64,000 nt of DNA from NCBI GenBank assembly GCA_014381745.1, contig JACNLA010000025.1, positions 35,127 to 99,126 of the forward strand, in the 5' to 3' direction. The translations under genes were made by a program, and so were the position numbers. The notes under the pieces were generated by a model. It saw only the letters and a program-made list of their open reading frames with translations. It did no database searches and was not told the DNA's origin. This document shows positions 17,047 through 26,232 of the stretch, piece after piece. Positions within the stretch are counted from its first letter, which is position 1. Each line of letters opens with the position of its first letter. Origin of the DNA: Actinomycetota bacterium (GTDB lineage Bacteria > Actinomycetota > Acidimicrobiia > Acidimicrobiales > MedAcidi-G1).

Positions 17047-18815
17047 CAAGCAATACCAGTGAAACCGGCGGGCAAGGTCCCGACTACACGACCTCGATGC
17101 GCACCGACCGCTGCGGCGACCTCCGCAGCGACGACGTCGGACGCCAGGTCACCCTCTGCGGCTGGGTGGCACGCCGCCGCGAGCACGGAGAGCACCTTGC
17201 GTTCGTGGATTTGCGCGACCGGAGCGGCATGGTCCAGGTGGTGGTTGACGGCGCAGCCGACCTGCGATCCGAGTACGTGCTGCAGGTAACCGGCGAGGTC
17301 AGGGAACGCCCGGCCGACACGGCCAACGACTCCCTCGCAACCGGTGCCATCGAGATCGACGCCAGCCAGGTGACCATTCTCTCCATCTCCGAGCCGCCGC
17401 CGTTCCCGCTCGACGAGCGCACCGACGTCGACGAGGTTCTCCGCCTGCGCCACCGCTACGTGGACCTGCGCAGGCCACGCCTCCAGAAGAACCTCGAGGT
17501 CAGGGCCACGGTCAACAGCGCCGTGCGTACCGCCATGGAGGAGCAGGGCTTCATCGAGGTGGAGACACCCATGCTCGTTGCCAGCACCCCCGAGGGTGCA
17601 CGTGACTTCGTGGTTCCCTCACGCAAGGAGCCGGGCTCGTTCTACGCCCTGCCCCAGAGCCCCCAGATCTTCAAGCAGCTCTGCATGATCGGCGGCGTCG
17701 ACCGCTACTACCAGATCGCCCGCTGCCTGCGCGACGAGGACCTCAGGGCAGACCGGCAGTTCGAGTTCATGCAGCTCGACGCCGAGGCCAGCTTCGTCGA
17801 CCAGGACGACGTGCTGGGCTTCATCACCCACACGGTCGCCTCAGCGGCCGAGGCCGTAACCGGTGTCCGGCCAGACGACTTCCCGCGCATGTCATGGCAC
17901 GAGGCCAGGGAACGCTACGGCTCCGACAAGCCCGACATCCGCTTCGGAATGGAGCTCGTCGAGCTGACGCCGGTATTCGCCGACACCGAGTTCCGAGCCT
18001 TCCAGGCGCCATGCGTGAAGGGCATCCGGGTTCCCGGCGGAGCCGAACTGTCACGCAACCGCCTCGACGACCTGACCGACACCTGCAAGGGCTGGGGAGC
18101 CAAGGGCCTCGTCTGGATGAAGGTCGAGGCCGACGGCCTCAACTCGCCGGTCGCCAAGTTCCTCACCGACGACGAGCAGGCCGCCCTGCGCTCCACGATG
18201 GAAGCCGAAGAGGGAGACCTGCTGTTGCTGGTGGCCGACGAGCACCACAACACCTGCCGCATCCTGGGCCTGCTGCGCCTGGAGCTGGGTCGCCCACCGG
18301 TAACCGAGGGAGGCCTGCACTTCCTGTGGGTCGTGGACTTTCCCCTGTTCGATGGGCTCGACGAGGCCGGCAACCCCATGCCGGCCCACCACCCGTTCAC
18401 CATGCCGCACGAAGACGACCTCGAGGCCCTCGAGGCAGGCGACCTGCTCTCGGTGCGCTCACAGGCCTACGACCTGGTCCTGAACGGTTGGGAACTGGGT
18501 TCGGGCAGCGTGAGGATTCACCGGCGCGAGGTCCAACAGAAGATCTTCTCCATCCTCGGCATCGGTGCCGAGGAGGCCCAGGAACGGTTCGGGTTCCTGC
18601 TTGACGCCTTCAGGTACGGCGCTCCGCCACACGCCGGGTTCGCCTTCGGAATGGACCGCCTCATCGCGATCCTGGCCGGCGAGGAGAACATCCGCGAGGT
18701 GATCGCCTACCCCAAGACCCAGTCGGGTGCCGATCCGCTCACCAGCGCACCCAACCCGATCGACGACCGCCACCTCGAGGAGCTGGGCCTGCGGGTCCTC
18801 CCCAGAAGCGAGTAG
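17043..18815 (+). CDS. aspS: Aspartyl-tRNA synthetase
   Basis: A 590-residue class II synthetase with the bacterial architecture. The N-terminal OB anticodon-binding domain (VTLCGWVARRREHG, FVDLRDRSGMVQVV), motif 1, YYQIARCLRDEDLRADRQFEF (motif 2), the bacterial GAD insertion (about residues 290-420) and the motif 3 region FGMDRLIAILAGEENIREVIAYPK are all visible. The GTG at 17043 overlaps the hisS stop by 4 nt; an ATG at 17097 (MRTDRCGDL) fits the usual family length better and is the alternative. Whether it also charges tRNA-Asn cannot be told from this window. Confidence 0.95.
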   Translation: MTSNTSETGGQGPDYTTSMRTDRCGDLRSDDVGRQVTLCGWVARRREHGEHLAFVDLRDRSGMVQVVVDGAADLRSEYVLQVTGEVRERPADTANDSLATGAIEIDASQVTILSISEPPPFPLDERTDVDEVLRLRHRYVDLRRPRLQKNLEVRATVNSAVRTAMEEQGFIEVETPMLVASTPEGARDFVVPSRKEPGSFYALPQSPQIFKQLCMIGGVDRYYQIARCLRDEDLRADRQFEFMQLDAEASFVDQDDVLGFITHTVASAAEAVTGVRPDDFPRMSWHEARERYGSDKPDIRFGMELVELTPVFADTEFRAFQAPCVKGIRVPGGAELSRNRLDDLTDTCKGWGAKGLVWMKVEADGLNSPVAKFLTDDEQAALRSTMEAEEGDLLLLVADEHHNTCRILGLLRLELGRPPVTEGGLHFLWVVDFPLFDGLDEAGNPMPAHHPFTMPHEDDLEALEAGDLLSVRSQAYDLVLNGWELGSGSVRIHRREVQQKIFSILGIGAEEAQERFGFLLDAFRYGAPPHAGFAFGMDRLIAILAGEENIREVIAYPKTQSGADPLTSAPNPIDDRHLEELGLRVLPRSE

Positions 18816-18849
18816 CCCCGGGCGGTCACCTGAACCGCTACACACGCCC

Positions 18850-18855
18850 TAGGTT
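18850..18855 (+). promoter_or_regulatory. -10 element TAGGTT, leaderless rarA
   Basis: TAGGTT ends 8 nt before the ATG at 18864 (5 nt before the GTG at 18861); there is no ribosome-binding site. Confidence 0.5.
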
Positions 18856-18863
18856 CCACGGTG

Positions 18864-20177
18864 ATGGCCGACGACCTGTTCTCCGATGCAGCCCGAGAAC
18901 GCCTGACCCGGCGCGCGCCCCTGGCAGACCGGATGCGGCCGACCAGCCTCGACGACATCGTCGGCCAGCAGCACCTAGTGGGTCCCGGTCGTCCGCTGCG
19001 GCGCCTTATCGAGGCCGACCGGCTGTCGTCGGTGATCCTCTGGGGTCCTCCCGGCACCGGCAAGACCAGCCTGGCCCGCTTGGTAGCGCGCCTAACCGCC
19101 AAGGAGTTCACCGAGATGTCAGCGGTGAGTGCCAGCGTGAAGGATGTACGCGAGCTGATCGCACGTGCCGAGGCGTCCCTGGGTGAGCGCGACGTCGGCA
19201 CCATCTTGTTCCTCGACGAGGTGCACCGCTTCAACAAGTCCCAACAGGACGCCCTGCTGCCCTCTGTCGAGTCGGGCCTGCTGGTGCTGATCGGCGCCAC
19301 CACCGAGAACCCCTACTTCGAGGTCAACGCACCCCTGTTGTCCCGCTCGACGCTATTTCGCCTGGAACCCCTCGACGAGGACGCCCTCGTGGACCTGTTG
19401 AAGCGGGGCCTGGCCGCAGAGGGAGTCGGAGCCGACGACGACGCCATCGAGCTGCTGGTTGACCGGGCCGCCGGAGACGGTCGCCACGCCCTCACCAGCC
19501 TTGAGGTGGCCGCCACCCTGGCAGCCGGCCGCGAATCGGACCGGGTCAGCGTCGATGACGCCGAGGCGGCGCTCGGCACAAAGGCCATCCTCTACGGACG
19601 CGACGAGCACTACGACGTGATCAGCGCGTTCATCAAGAGCATTCGTGGCTCGGACGCCGACGCAGGCCTCTACTGGCTGGCCCGCATGCTTGACGCCGGC
19701 GAGGACGCCCGCTTCATCGCCAGACGCCTCGTGATCCTGGCCAGCGAGGACGTGGGCATGGCCGACCCCACCGCACTTCTGGTGGCCGACGCAGCCGCCA
19801 GGGCTGTCGAGTTCGTGGGCCTGCCCGAGGCCCGCCTGAACCTGGCCCAGGCGGTCGTCCACCTGGCCACGGCACCCAAGTCCAACCGGGTCACGATGGG
19901 CCTGGGGCGTGCCGGCGCCGACGCCAGGGCAGCAGGCACGGGCCTGGTGCCAATGCACCTGCGCGACGCCCACTACAAGGGCGCAGCCGACCTGGGCCAC
20001 GGCGACGGCTACCAGTACCCCCACGACGACCCGGCCGGCTGGGTGGCGCAGCAGTACCGTCCCCCTGAGGTTGCCGACAACACCTACTACGATCCGTCAC
20101 CGCACGGGTTCGAAGCGGAGGTCGCAGAGCGCATGGAACAGCACCGGGAAGACTCCGGCATGGGAGCAGAGCAGTGA
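18864..20177 (+). CDS. rarA: Replication-associated recombination protein RarA (MgsA) ATPase
   Basis: A 437-residue AAA+ ATPase related to clamp loaders that acts at stalled replication forks. The N-terminus RMRPTSLDDIVGQQHLVGPG is diagnostic. Walker A GPPGTGKTSLA, Walker B FLDEVHRFNKSQQDALLPSVE, and sensor GATTENPYFEVN follow. The C-terminal tetramerisation domain contains HYDVISAFIKSIRGSD and HLRDAHYKGA. ATG 18864 is preferred over the adjacent GTG 18861 by promoter spacing. The rarA to alaS neighbourhood is conserved in actinobacteria. Confidence 0.95.
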   Translation: MADDLFSDAARERLTRRAPLADRMRPTSLDDIVGQQHLVGPGRPLRRLIEADRLSSVILWGPPGTGKTSLARLVARLTAKEFTEMSAVSASVKDVRELIARAEASLGERDVGTILFLDEVHRFNKSQQDALLPSVESGLLVLIGATTENPYFEVNAPLLSRSTLFRLEPLDEDALVDLLKRGLAAEGVGADDDAIELLVDRAAGDGRHALTSLEVAATLAAGRESDRVSVDDAEAALGTKAILYGRDEHYDVISAFIKSIRGSDADAGLYWLARMLDAGEDARFIARRLVILASEDVGMADPTALLVADAAARAVEFVGLPEARLNLAQAVVHLATAPKSNRVTMGLGRAGADARAAGTGLVPMHLRDAHYKGAADLGHGDGYQYPHDDPAGWVAQQYRPPEVADNTYYDPSPHGFEAEVAERMEQHREDSGMGAEQ

Positions 20178-20476
20178 GGCGCCGCCTGTTCTGGTTGATC
20201 GTCGGCTGGCTGGCCGGAAACGCCTCCTCCATGTGGTTCCAACGTCGCCTCCGCCGAACCGTCGAGCGCTACACACCAGAGCACCTCCGAAAAGAGCTGG
20301 CCGAGCGGTCATCGGCAGTGGTCGACCAGGGAGCCGACCTGGTACGCCGGGTGAAACAGATACGCGACGACATGACAGGAACGGATCCGACCGACCCTGA
20401 CGGCCACGCCAACGGGTTCCGCCGCAACGGCCACCGCTCCCGGCGCAGCCACCGACCCACCGGGCCCCTCGCCTGA
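20174..20476 (+). CDS. Small membrane protein of unknown function
   Basis: A 100-residue protein with one predicted membrane helix at about residues 5-21 (LFWLIVGWLAGNASSMW), then a charged, probably helical segment (about 22-68) and a basic Arg/His-rich tail. The GTG start overlaps the rarA stop by 4 nt, so it is probably translated with rarA. A small membrane protein between rarA and alaS is common in actinobacterial genomes. I do not recognise a named domain and assign no function. Confidence 0.7.
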   Translation: MRRRLFWLIVGWLAGNASSMWFQRRLRRTVERYTPEHLRKELAERSSAVVDQGADLVRRVKQIRDDMTGTDPTDPDGHANGFRRNGHRSRRSHRPTGPLA

Positions 20477-20514
20477 CACCCAGAACCTGCTCATAGCGTC
20501 GAATGCAGCCCCGG

Positions 20515-20520
20515 TAGAGT
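20515..20520 (+). promoter_or_regulatory. -10 element TAGAGT, alaS
   Basis: TAGAGT ends 9 nt before the alaS ATG (20530), with no ribosome-binding site. Confidence 0.45.
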
Positions 20521-20529
20521 GGGCCGACC

Positions 20530-23100
20530 ATGCCAGAGAACACAGCCAACGGCGTAAGGCGCGCATTCGTCGACTTCTTCGTCGACAGGGCCCACCACCA
20601 TGAGCCCTCCGGCAGCCTCATCCCGCACGACCCGACCCTGTTGTTCACGGTGGCCGGCATGGTCCCGTTCAAGCCCTACTTCGTGGGCGAGCAGCCCGCA
20701 CCCTGGGACCGGGCGGTAACGGTCCAGAAGTGCGTGAGGGCCGGCGGCAAGCACAACGACCTCGACGAGGTGGGCCGCACCAGCCGACACCTCACCTTCT
20801 TCGAGATGATGGGCAACTTCAGCTTCGGCGACTACTTCAAGTCCGAGGCCTGCGCCTACGCATGGGAGTTCGTGACCGACACGCTGGGCCTCGATCCCGA
20901 ACGGCTCTGGGTGACCGTGCACCTAAGCGACGACGAGGCCGAGGCAATATGGCGGGACGAGGTCGGTGTGCCGGCCGAACGCATCCAGCGCCTCGACGAG
21001 GACAACTACTGGCGCATGGCCGATACCGGGCCCTGCGGTCCGTGCTCCGAGATCTTCTGGGACAAGGGCCCCGACTTCGGCGACGACGGTGGCCCGGCCC
21101 ACGGTGACGAGGAACGCTTCATAGAGATCTGGAACCTGGTGTTCATGCAGTTTGAGCAGCACGAGGACGGCTCCATGACGCCACTGCCCGCACCCTCGAT
21201 CGACACCGGTGCCGGTCTCGAGCGAATCCTCTCGGTCCTGGAGGGCGTTGACTCGGTCTGGGAGACCGACGAGTTCGTGCGACTGCTGGCCACCATCAGC
21301 GAGCTGACCGGGGTGGAACACGGGTCAGACGCCCGCACCGACGTATCCCAGCACATCCTTGCCGACCATGCCCGCTCCTCGACGTTCCTCATCAGCGACG
21401 GCGTGTTTCCCAGCAACGAGGACCGCGGTTACGTGCTGCGACGCATCATCCGCCGCGCTGTCCGCCACGCCTGGCTGCTGGGGGTCGAGGACCTCATCAT
21501 GCCCGACCTGGTCGACTCCGTCGTCTCCATAATGGGGGACGACTACCCCGACCTCGTTCGCAACCATGCCTTCGTGCGAGACATCCTTGAACGTGAGGAG
21601 GGACGTTTCCGCGAGACCCTGCGTACCGGCCTGGCGATCCTGGACGAGGCACTCGACGGGCTCGGCGAGGGTGCAACGCTCGACGGCGACGTCGCCTTCA
21701 AGCTTCACGACACCTACGGCTTCCCCCTGGAGTTGACCCAGGAGATCACCGCTGAAAGAGGAGTGTCTGTCGACAACGAGGCCTTCGGCGTGGCAATGGC
21801 CCGACAACAGGACATGGCACGCTCAGCGCGTAAGGACGGTGTGACCACAGCTGTGGGCGACCTGCGTACCGTGCTCGAGGCCAACGGCCCAACCCGGTTT
21901 GTGGGCCGCGACCAGAATGAATCCGAGGCCACCGTGCTGTTTGCTGAGGGTGATGTGATCGTCCTGGACCGCAGCCCGTTCTACGCCGAGTCCGGTGGAC
22001 AGATCGGCGACACGGGAACCATCTCATGGGACGGCGGTTCGGTCGACGTGGCTGACACCACCCTCGCCCTCGACGGCCTGCACTGCCACAAGGTGGACGC
22101 CGAAGGCGGGTTGCCCGAGGTGGGTCAGGCCGTCACGGCCAGCATCGACTCCGATCGCCGTGCAGCAATCCGCCGCAACCACACCGGCACCCACATCCTC
22201 CACTGGGCACTGCGAGAGGTCCTTGGCGACCACGTCAAACAGCAGGGCTCATGGGTCGGACCCGACCACCTGCGCTTTGACTTCAGCCACTTCGAGGCCA
22301 TGACCCCCGAACAGGTGGAAGCGGTCGAGGACCTCACCAACGCGGAGATCCTGGCCAACCACGAATGCCGCAACTTCGAGACCAGCCGCGACGAGGCCGA
22401 GGCCCTTGGTGCCATTGCCTTCTTCGGCGACAAGTACGGCGATCAGGTGCGGGTGCTCGAGGCCGGACCCAACTCCGTGGAACTCTGCGGGGGCACGCAC
22501 GTGTCGGCTCTGGGAGACATCGGCCCCGTGAAGATCACCACCGAGGGGTCAATCGGCTCCAACATCCGCCGCCTCGAGGCGGTCACGGGAACGGCCCCCA
22601 TAGCTCGACTACGTGGTGCCGAGGCATCCCTGGCTGACGCCGCCGACCTGGTCGGTGTACCGGTCGACGACCTGCTCGAAGGAATCACCAAACGTCTCGC
22701 CGAGGCCAAGGCGGTGCGCTCCGAGTTGGCTTCCGCCCGACGCCAACTGGCCCTGGGGCGTGCCGACGAGCTTGCAGCAGCGGCCGACGACGGCCTCGTG
22801 GTGGCCATGGTTGACGGCATCGACCGCGACGGGTTGCGTGAGCTGGCCGCCGCCATCCGCGACCGCGACGGGGTTCGCGCCGTCGTGCTTGGCACCTCGC
22901 CCGACGGAGGTGGTGCAGCCCTCGTAGCCGCAGTCGCCCCCGACAGCGGCCTCGATGCCGGCTCTCTTGTAGCCGAAGCCGCAAAGACCATCGACGGCGG
23001 TGGACGCCCCAGCCCTGACCTCACGGTCGTGGGCGGCAGATCCCCCGAGAACCTTCCCGAGGCGCTCGAACAGGCACGGGCAGCCGCCCTGGCCGGCTAG
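20530..23100 (+). CDS. alaS: Alanyl-tRNA synthetase
   Basis: An 856-residue class II synthetase. The aminoacylation domain begins RRAFVDFFVDRAHHHEPSG and includes MVPFKPYF and GRTSRHLTFFEMMGNFSFGDYFK. The editing domain zinc ligands are all present: H551 and H555 in NHTGTH, C653 and H657 in CGGTH. A C-terminal DHHA1 domain runs from about residue 720 to the end. Length is normal. The start is set by the leaderless promoter. It lies 12 nt before ruvX. Confidence 0.97.
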   Translation: MPENTANGVRRAFVDFFVDRAHHHEPSGSLIPHDPTLLFTVAGMVPFKPYFVGEQPAPWDRAVTVQKCVRAGGKHNDLDEVGRTSRHLTFFEMMGNFSFGDYFKSEACAYAWEFVTDTLGLDPERLWVTVHLSDDEAEAIWRDEVGVPAERIQRLDEDNYWRMADTGPCGPCSEIFWDKGPDFGDDGGPAHGDEERFIEIWNLVFMQFEQHEDGSMTPLPAPSIDTGAGLERILSVLEGVDSVWETDEFVRLLATISELTGVEHGSDARTDVSQHILADHARSSTFLISDGVFPSNEDRGYVLRRIIRRAVRHAWLLGVEDLIMPDLVDSVVSIMGDDYPDLVRNHAFVRDILEREEGRFRETLRTGLAILDEALDGLGEGATLDGDVAFKLHDTYGFPLELTQEITAERGVSVDNEAFGVAMARQQDMARSARKDGVTTAVGDLRTVLEANGPTRFVGRDQNESEATVLFAEGDVIVLDRSPFYAESGGQIGDTGTISWDGGSVDVADTTLALDGLHCHKVDAEGGLPEVGQAVTASIDSDRRAAIRRNHTGTHILHWALREVLGDHVKQQGSWVGPDHLRFDFSHFEAMTPEQVEAVEDLTNAEILANHECRNFETSRDEAEALGAIAFFGDKYGDQVRVLEAGPNSVELCGGTHVSALGDIGPVKITTEGSIGSNIRRLEAVTGTAPIARLRGAEASLADAADLVGVPVDDLLEGITKRLAEAKAVRSELASARRQLALGRADELAAAADDGLVVAMVDGIDRDGLRELAAAIRDRDGVRAVVLGTSPDGGGAALVAAVAPDSGLDAGSLVAEAAKTIDGGGRPSPDLTVVGGRSPENLPEALEQARAAALAG

Positions 23101-23112
23101 GCCGCTGCAGCG

Positions 23113-23544
23113 ATGGTGCGGGCAATAGGCCTCGACCTCGGATCCAGGCGGATCGGGGTTGCCGTCAGCGACAGCGACGGTCGCCTTGCGATGCCGATCG
23201 AGGTGCTGTTACGCACCGGCGACAGGGAGGGTGAACACCGTGCCGTGGCCGCCCTGGTTGCCGAATGGGAGGCCGAGGTGGTCGTGGTCGGTGTGCCCTA
23301 CTCGCTCGACGGTTCCACAGGCCCAATGGCCAAGACCATGATCGCCGAAGCCGACCAGTTGTCCACGAGCCTGGGCGTTCCTGTCGTCACCCACGATGAG
23401 CGCCTCACGACGGTGACCGCTGACCGACAGCTGCGCGAGCAGGACATGCGGGGCGAGGACCGCCGCAAGGTGGTCGACAAGGTCGCTGCTTCGGTGATGC
23501 TTCAGGCATGGCTCGAGGGCCAGGCAGGGGAACAGCCGACGTGA
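23113..23544 (+). CDS. ruvX: YqgF-family RNase H-like protein (putative Holliday junction resolvase RuvX)
   Basis: A 143-residue RNase H-fold protein. The first catalytic-type aspartate is in IGLDLGSRRIGVAVSD; VVVVGVPYSLDGSTGPMA and DERLTTVTADRQLRE follow, and a late acidic pair falls in KVVDKVAASVMLQAWLE. Family members are implicated in 16S rRNA 5'-end processing and DNA recombination. It overlaps mltG by 4 nt and follows alaS closely, as in mycobacteria (alaS-ruvX-mltG-aroE). Confidence 0.93.
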   Translation: MVRAIGLDLGSRRIGVAVSDSDGRLAMPIEVLLRTGDREGEHRAVAALVAEWEAEVVVVGVPYSLDGSTGPMAKTMIAEADQLSTSLGVPVVTHDERLTTVTADRQLREQDMRGEDRRKVVDKVAASVMLQAWLEGQAGEQPT

Positions 23545-24860
23545 GCGACGACATCCCGCAGGATCCCGGCGACAAGACAGGTTCTGACTTTCCGGAGCTT
23601 CATTCCGAACCTGAGTTCTCAAAGACCCGACCCATCGAGCAGGTGGTTGCGTGGGAGGCCGACCAACCGGGTCAGGAGCCTGAAGAGGCCATCGTCACAG
23701 AGCGCCCCCTCCCAACAGACGAGCCCAGCCTCGACGTCACCTGGGTTCGCCACAGGCCCCTCCTCGGGCCAATCCCAAGGTGGGGCGCCGTGGCAGCCGT
23801 GATCCTGTTGGGAATGGTCATCGTCTACAACGGATTCCGTGGGTGGATCGACAGCCAACTGGAACCCATCGCCCCGCCGGGCGACGAGGTGGAGTTGACC
23901 ATCCAGGAGGGTTGGTCCACCAACGACGTCGCTGTGGCCCTGGGCGACGCCGGGGTCATCGACCATCCTGCGATGTTTCGCCAGTGGATGCGCTGCCCGT
24001 CAGCGATGCAGTGGCTGACCGACTGCCCGGGCGGTACCGATTACTCCTTCCAGGCGGGCAACTACGTGCTCCGCGAGCACCTCGCCTTCGAGGACACCGT
24101 GGCCCTCCTCCATGAGGGACCGCTGCCCGAAGAGGTGGTCCGAATCACGATCCCCGAGGGCCTGACGCTGAACCAGATGGTTAACCGGGTGGTCCGCAGA
24201 ATGCCCACCTTCGACGAGGCCCAGATGCGTGCCGCCCTGTCCAGCGACCGCCTCATCTGGGAGCACTATCCCGGCGACCTGCCGTTCCTGCTCGTCGAGG
24301 GCCTCTTGTTTCCCGACACCTACCAGCTGGACGAGGCCACCATCACCGATGAGTTGAGCCTCCTCATCCGCATGCACAACCAGTTCCTGCGGGTCGTCAA
24401 GGAGTTGAACCTCGAGGACCGCTCGGCCGATCTGGGCCTCACGCCCTATGACACCGTCATCCTTGCCTCGCTCATCGAAGAGGAAGCCCTGTTGGACGGA
24501 GACCGGGCAAAGATCAGCCGGGTCATCCACAACAGGCTGGACCTGGGGTGGACGCTCGGAATCGACGCCAGCACCCGGTACGCGGTGGCCAAGACAGCCG
24601 GCGAGCCCCTCACCGAGGAGGACCTGGCAACAGAGTCGATGTGGAACACACGGGTCGTGTCCGGCCTGCCGCCGACACCCATAGCCGCTCCGGGCAGGGC
24701 CTCTCTCGAGGCCGCTCTGGCTCCGGCCGACGGGCCGTGGCTCTTCTACGTCCGCACCGACGAGAACGACGTCGTCGGAGCCCACACGTTTGCGGTGACG
24801 GCAGACGAATTTGAGGCTGCTCGCCGGATCTGCGTCGAGAAGGATCTTGGCTGTGGCTGA
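23541..24860 (+). CDS. mltG: Endolytic murein transglycosylase MltG
   Basis: A 439-residue YceG-family protein that cleaves nascent peptidoglycan strands and so may set glycan length. About 80 acidic/proline-rich cytoplasmic residues precede a single membrane helix (WGAVAAVILLGMVIVYNGF). An extracellular LysM-like region (IPEGLTLNQMVNRVV) and the catalytic domain follow. The catalytic glutamate is E313 in ASLIEEEA, followed by VIHNRLDLGWTLGIDAST and GLPPTPIAAPGRASLEAAL. The GTG start overlaps the ruvX stop (GTGA) and the 3' end overlaps aroE. Confidence 0.94.
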   Translation: MSDDIPQDPGDKTGSDFPELHSEPEFSKTRPIEQVVAWEADQPGQEPEEAIVTERPLPTDEPSLDVTWVRHRPLLGPIPRWGAVAAVILLGMVIVYNGFRGWIDSQLEPIAPPGDEVELTIQEGWSTNDVAVALGDAGVIDHPAMFRQWMRCPSAMQWLTDCPGGTDYSFQAGNYVLREHLAFEDTVALLHEGPLPEEVVRITIPEGLTLNQMVNRVVRRMPTFDEAQMRAALSSDRLIWEHYPGDLPFLLVEGLLFPDTYQLDEATITDELSLLIRMHNQFLRVVKELNLEDRSADLGLTPYDTVILASLIEEEALLDGDRAKISRVIHNRLDLGWTLGIDASTRYAVAKTAGEPLTEEDLATESMWNTRVVSGLPPTPIAAPGRASLEAALAPADGPWLFYVRTDENDVVGAHTFAVTADEFEAARRICVEKDLGCG

Positions 24861-25701
24861 CCCAAACGTGCATGGAACCCGCTTGGCGGCGGTGATCGGA
24901 TCACCCGTGGCGCACTCGCTCTCACCGGCCATCATGAATGCCGCCTTCGCCGCAGCGGGCCTGGACTGGACCTTCATCGCCCATGAGGTGGCCGAAGGCG
25001 ATGCCGAAGCGGCGCTGGACTGGGCCCGCCGTGAGGCACTCGTTGGGCTCTCGGTGACCATGCCCCACAAGGCAGCTGTTGCTGCGGCGGTCGACGAGCT
25101 GAGCGACACGGCCCGAAGGCTCGATGCCGTCAACTGCGTCGTTGTGGACGGTGATCGCCTCGTCGGCCACAACACCGATGGCGGTGGCTTCGTTGACGGT
25201 CTGGCACACGATGCCGGATTCGACCCGGCAGGCCGCCGGGCCGTCGTTGTCGGAGCTGGTGGTGCTGCCCGCGCCGTCATACACGCCCTCGCAGTGGCCG
25301 GGGCATCGGACGTAGCCGTCCTCAACCGGACAGCGGCGAGGGCAGAGGTGGCCGCCGCCATGGCTGACGGGGTGGGCCGGGTTGCCGGTCCCGAATCGTT
25401 GGCAGGAGCCGATCTGGTCGTGAACGCCACGCCGGTCGGAATGGGCACCGGTGACCTCTCGATGCCGGTAGATCCAGATCTCATGAACCCCGGTCAGGTG
25501 GCCGTGGACCTCATCTACCATCCGCTCACCACCCCCTGGGTGGCGGCGCTCCGTGAACGCGGAATCGAGGCCCACGGAGGCCTCTCGATGCTCATCTTCC
25601 AGGCTGCGTTTGCCTTCACCCACTGGACGGGTGGGGAGGCACCGGTGGCGGCCATGGAACAGGCTGCACGGGCCGAGTTGGCCGCCCGCGCAGCCGGCTG
25701 A
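24853..25701 (+). CDS. aroE: Shikimate dehydrogenase
   Basis: A 282-residue NADP-dependent enzyme reducing 3-dehydroshikimate to shikimate. The substrate site SLSP (in SPVAHSLSPAIMN), the catalytic lysine in VTMPHK, and NTDGGGFVDGL are conserved. The dinucleotide-binding loop is VVGAGGAARAV. The GTG at 24853 overlaps the mltG stop by 8 nt; an in-frame TTG at 24847 is a weaker alternative. It belongs with aroK, aroB and aroQ further down. Confidence 0.95.
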   Translation: MADPNVHGTRLAAVIGSPVAHSLSPAIMNAAFAAAGLDWTFIAHEVAEGDAEAALDWARREALVGLSVTMPHKAAVAAAVDELSDTARRLDAVNCVVVDGDRLVGHNTDGGGFVDGLAHDAGFDPAGRRAVVVGAGGAARAVIHALAVAGASDVAVLNRTAARAEVAAAMADGVGRVAGPESLAGADLVVNATPVGMGTGDLSMPVDPDLMNPGQVAVDLIYHPLTTPWVAALRERGIEAHGGLSMLIFQAAFAFTHWTGGEAPVAAMEQAARAELAARAAG

Positions 25702-25714
25702 ACTCCTGCACCCC

Positions 25715-26185
25715 GTGGAGCCGACCGAAGCCGTAGCTCTGGCATGGCTCGTGGCCTGGTTGGTCGCCCTTTCGGTGGTGGACCTGCGCAGGCGGCGCCT
25801 CCCGGACCCAATGGTTGCGACCCTTCTGGCGGGGCTCGTCGCCCTCGACTCAGCCTCAACCCTGTCGGGCGGGGACCCTCTCAGCCTGCTCTGGGCCTGC
25901 GCCGGGGCCGTTTCCTACGGCGGTCTCCTGTGGATCGTGTACCTGCTTGTCCCATCAGGCCTCGGTGGTGGCGACGTGAAGCTTGCTGTTCCGCTGGGCT
26001 GGCAAATCGGCTTCGTCGCGGGCACCGGTCTCGCCACGGCGATCCTCACAGCCCTCCTGGTTGCCTGCCTGCTGGCACTGGTAGGACAGCTTGTGGGGCG
26101 CCTCCTGAGGGGAGGGTGGTCGGCCACGCTGGCATTTGGCCCCAGCCTGGGAGCCGGAGCGGTTCTCGTGCTGGTATTCGCATGA
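25715..26185 (+). CDS. Prepilin peptidase, A24 family, peptidase domain only
   Basis: A 156-residue polytopic membrane protein made of hydrophobic segments from about residue 7 onward. The two catalytic aspartates of type IV prepilin peptidases are visible: D23 in SVVDLRRRRLPD and D87 in GLGGGDVKLA (the GxGD motif). The N-terminal methylase domain with its CxxC pairs is missing, as in TadV/CpaA-type peptidases. No pilin or Tad gene lies in the window, so the substrate is unknown. Mycobacteria have a similar gene next to aroE. The GTG start, 13 nt after aroE, lacks a clear ribosome-binding site. Confidence 0.8.
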   Translation: MEPTEAVALAWLVAWLVALSVVDLRRRRLPDPMVATLLAGLVALDSASTLSGGDPLSLLWACAGAVSYGGLLWIVYLLVPSGLGGGDVKLAVPLGWQIGFVAGTGLATAILTALLVACLLALVGQLVGRLLRGGWSATLAFGPSLGAGAVLVLVFA

Positions 26186-26220
26186 GGTGCTATTCACCCG
26201 AGCCTGAGGGCCGGCGTAAG

Positions 26221-26226
26221 TAGCCT
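26221..26226 (+). promoter_or_regulatory. -10 element TAGCCT, leaderless aroK
   Basis: TAGCCT ends 6 nt before ATG 26233; the in-frame GTG at 26230 would be only 3 nt away, so the ATG is preferred. Confidence 0.55.
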
Positions 26227-26232
26227 GTCGTG

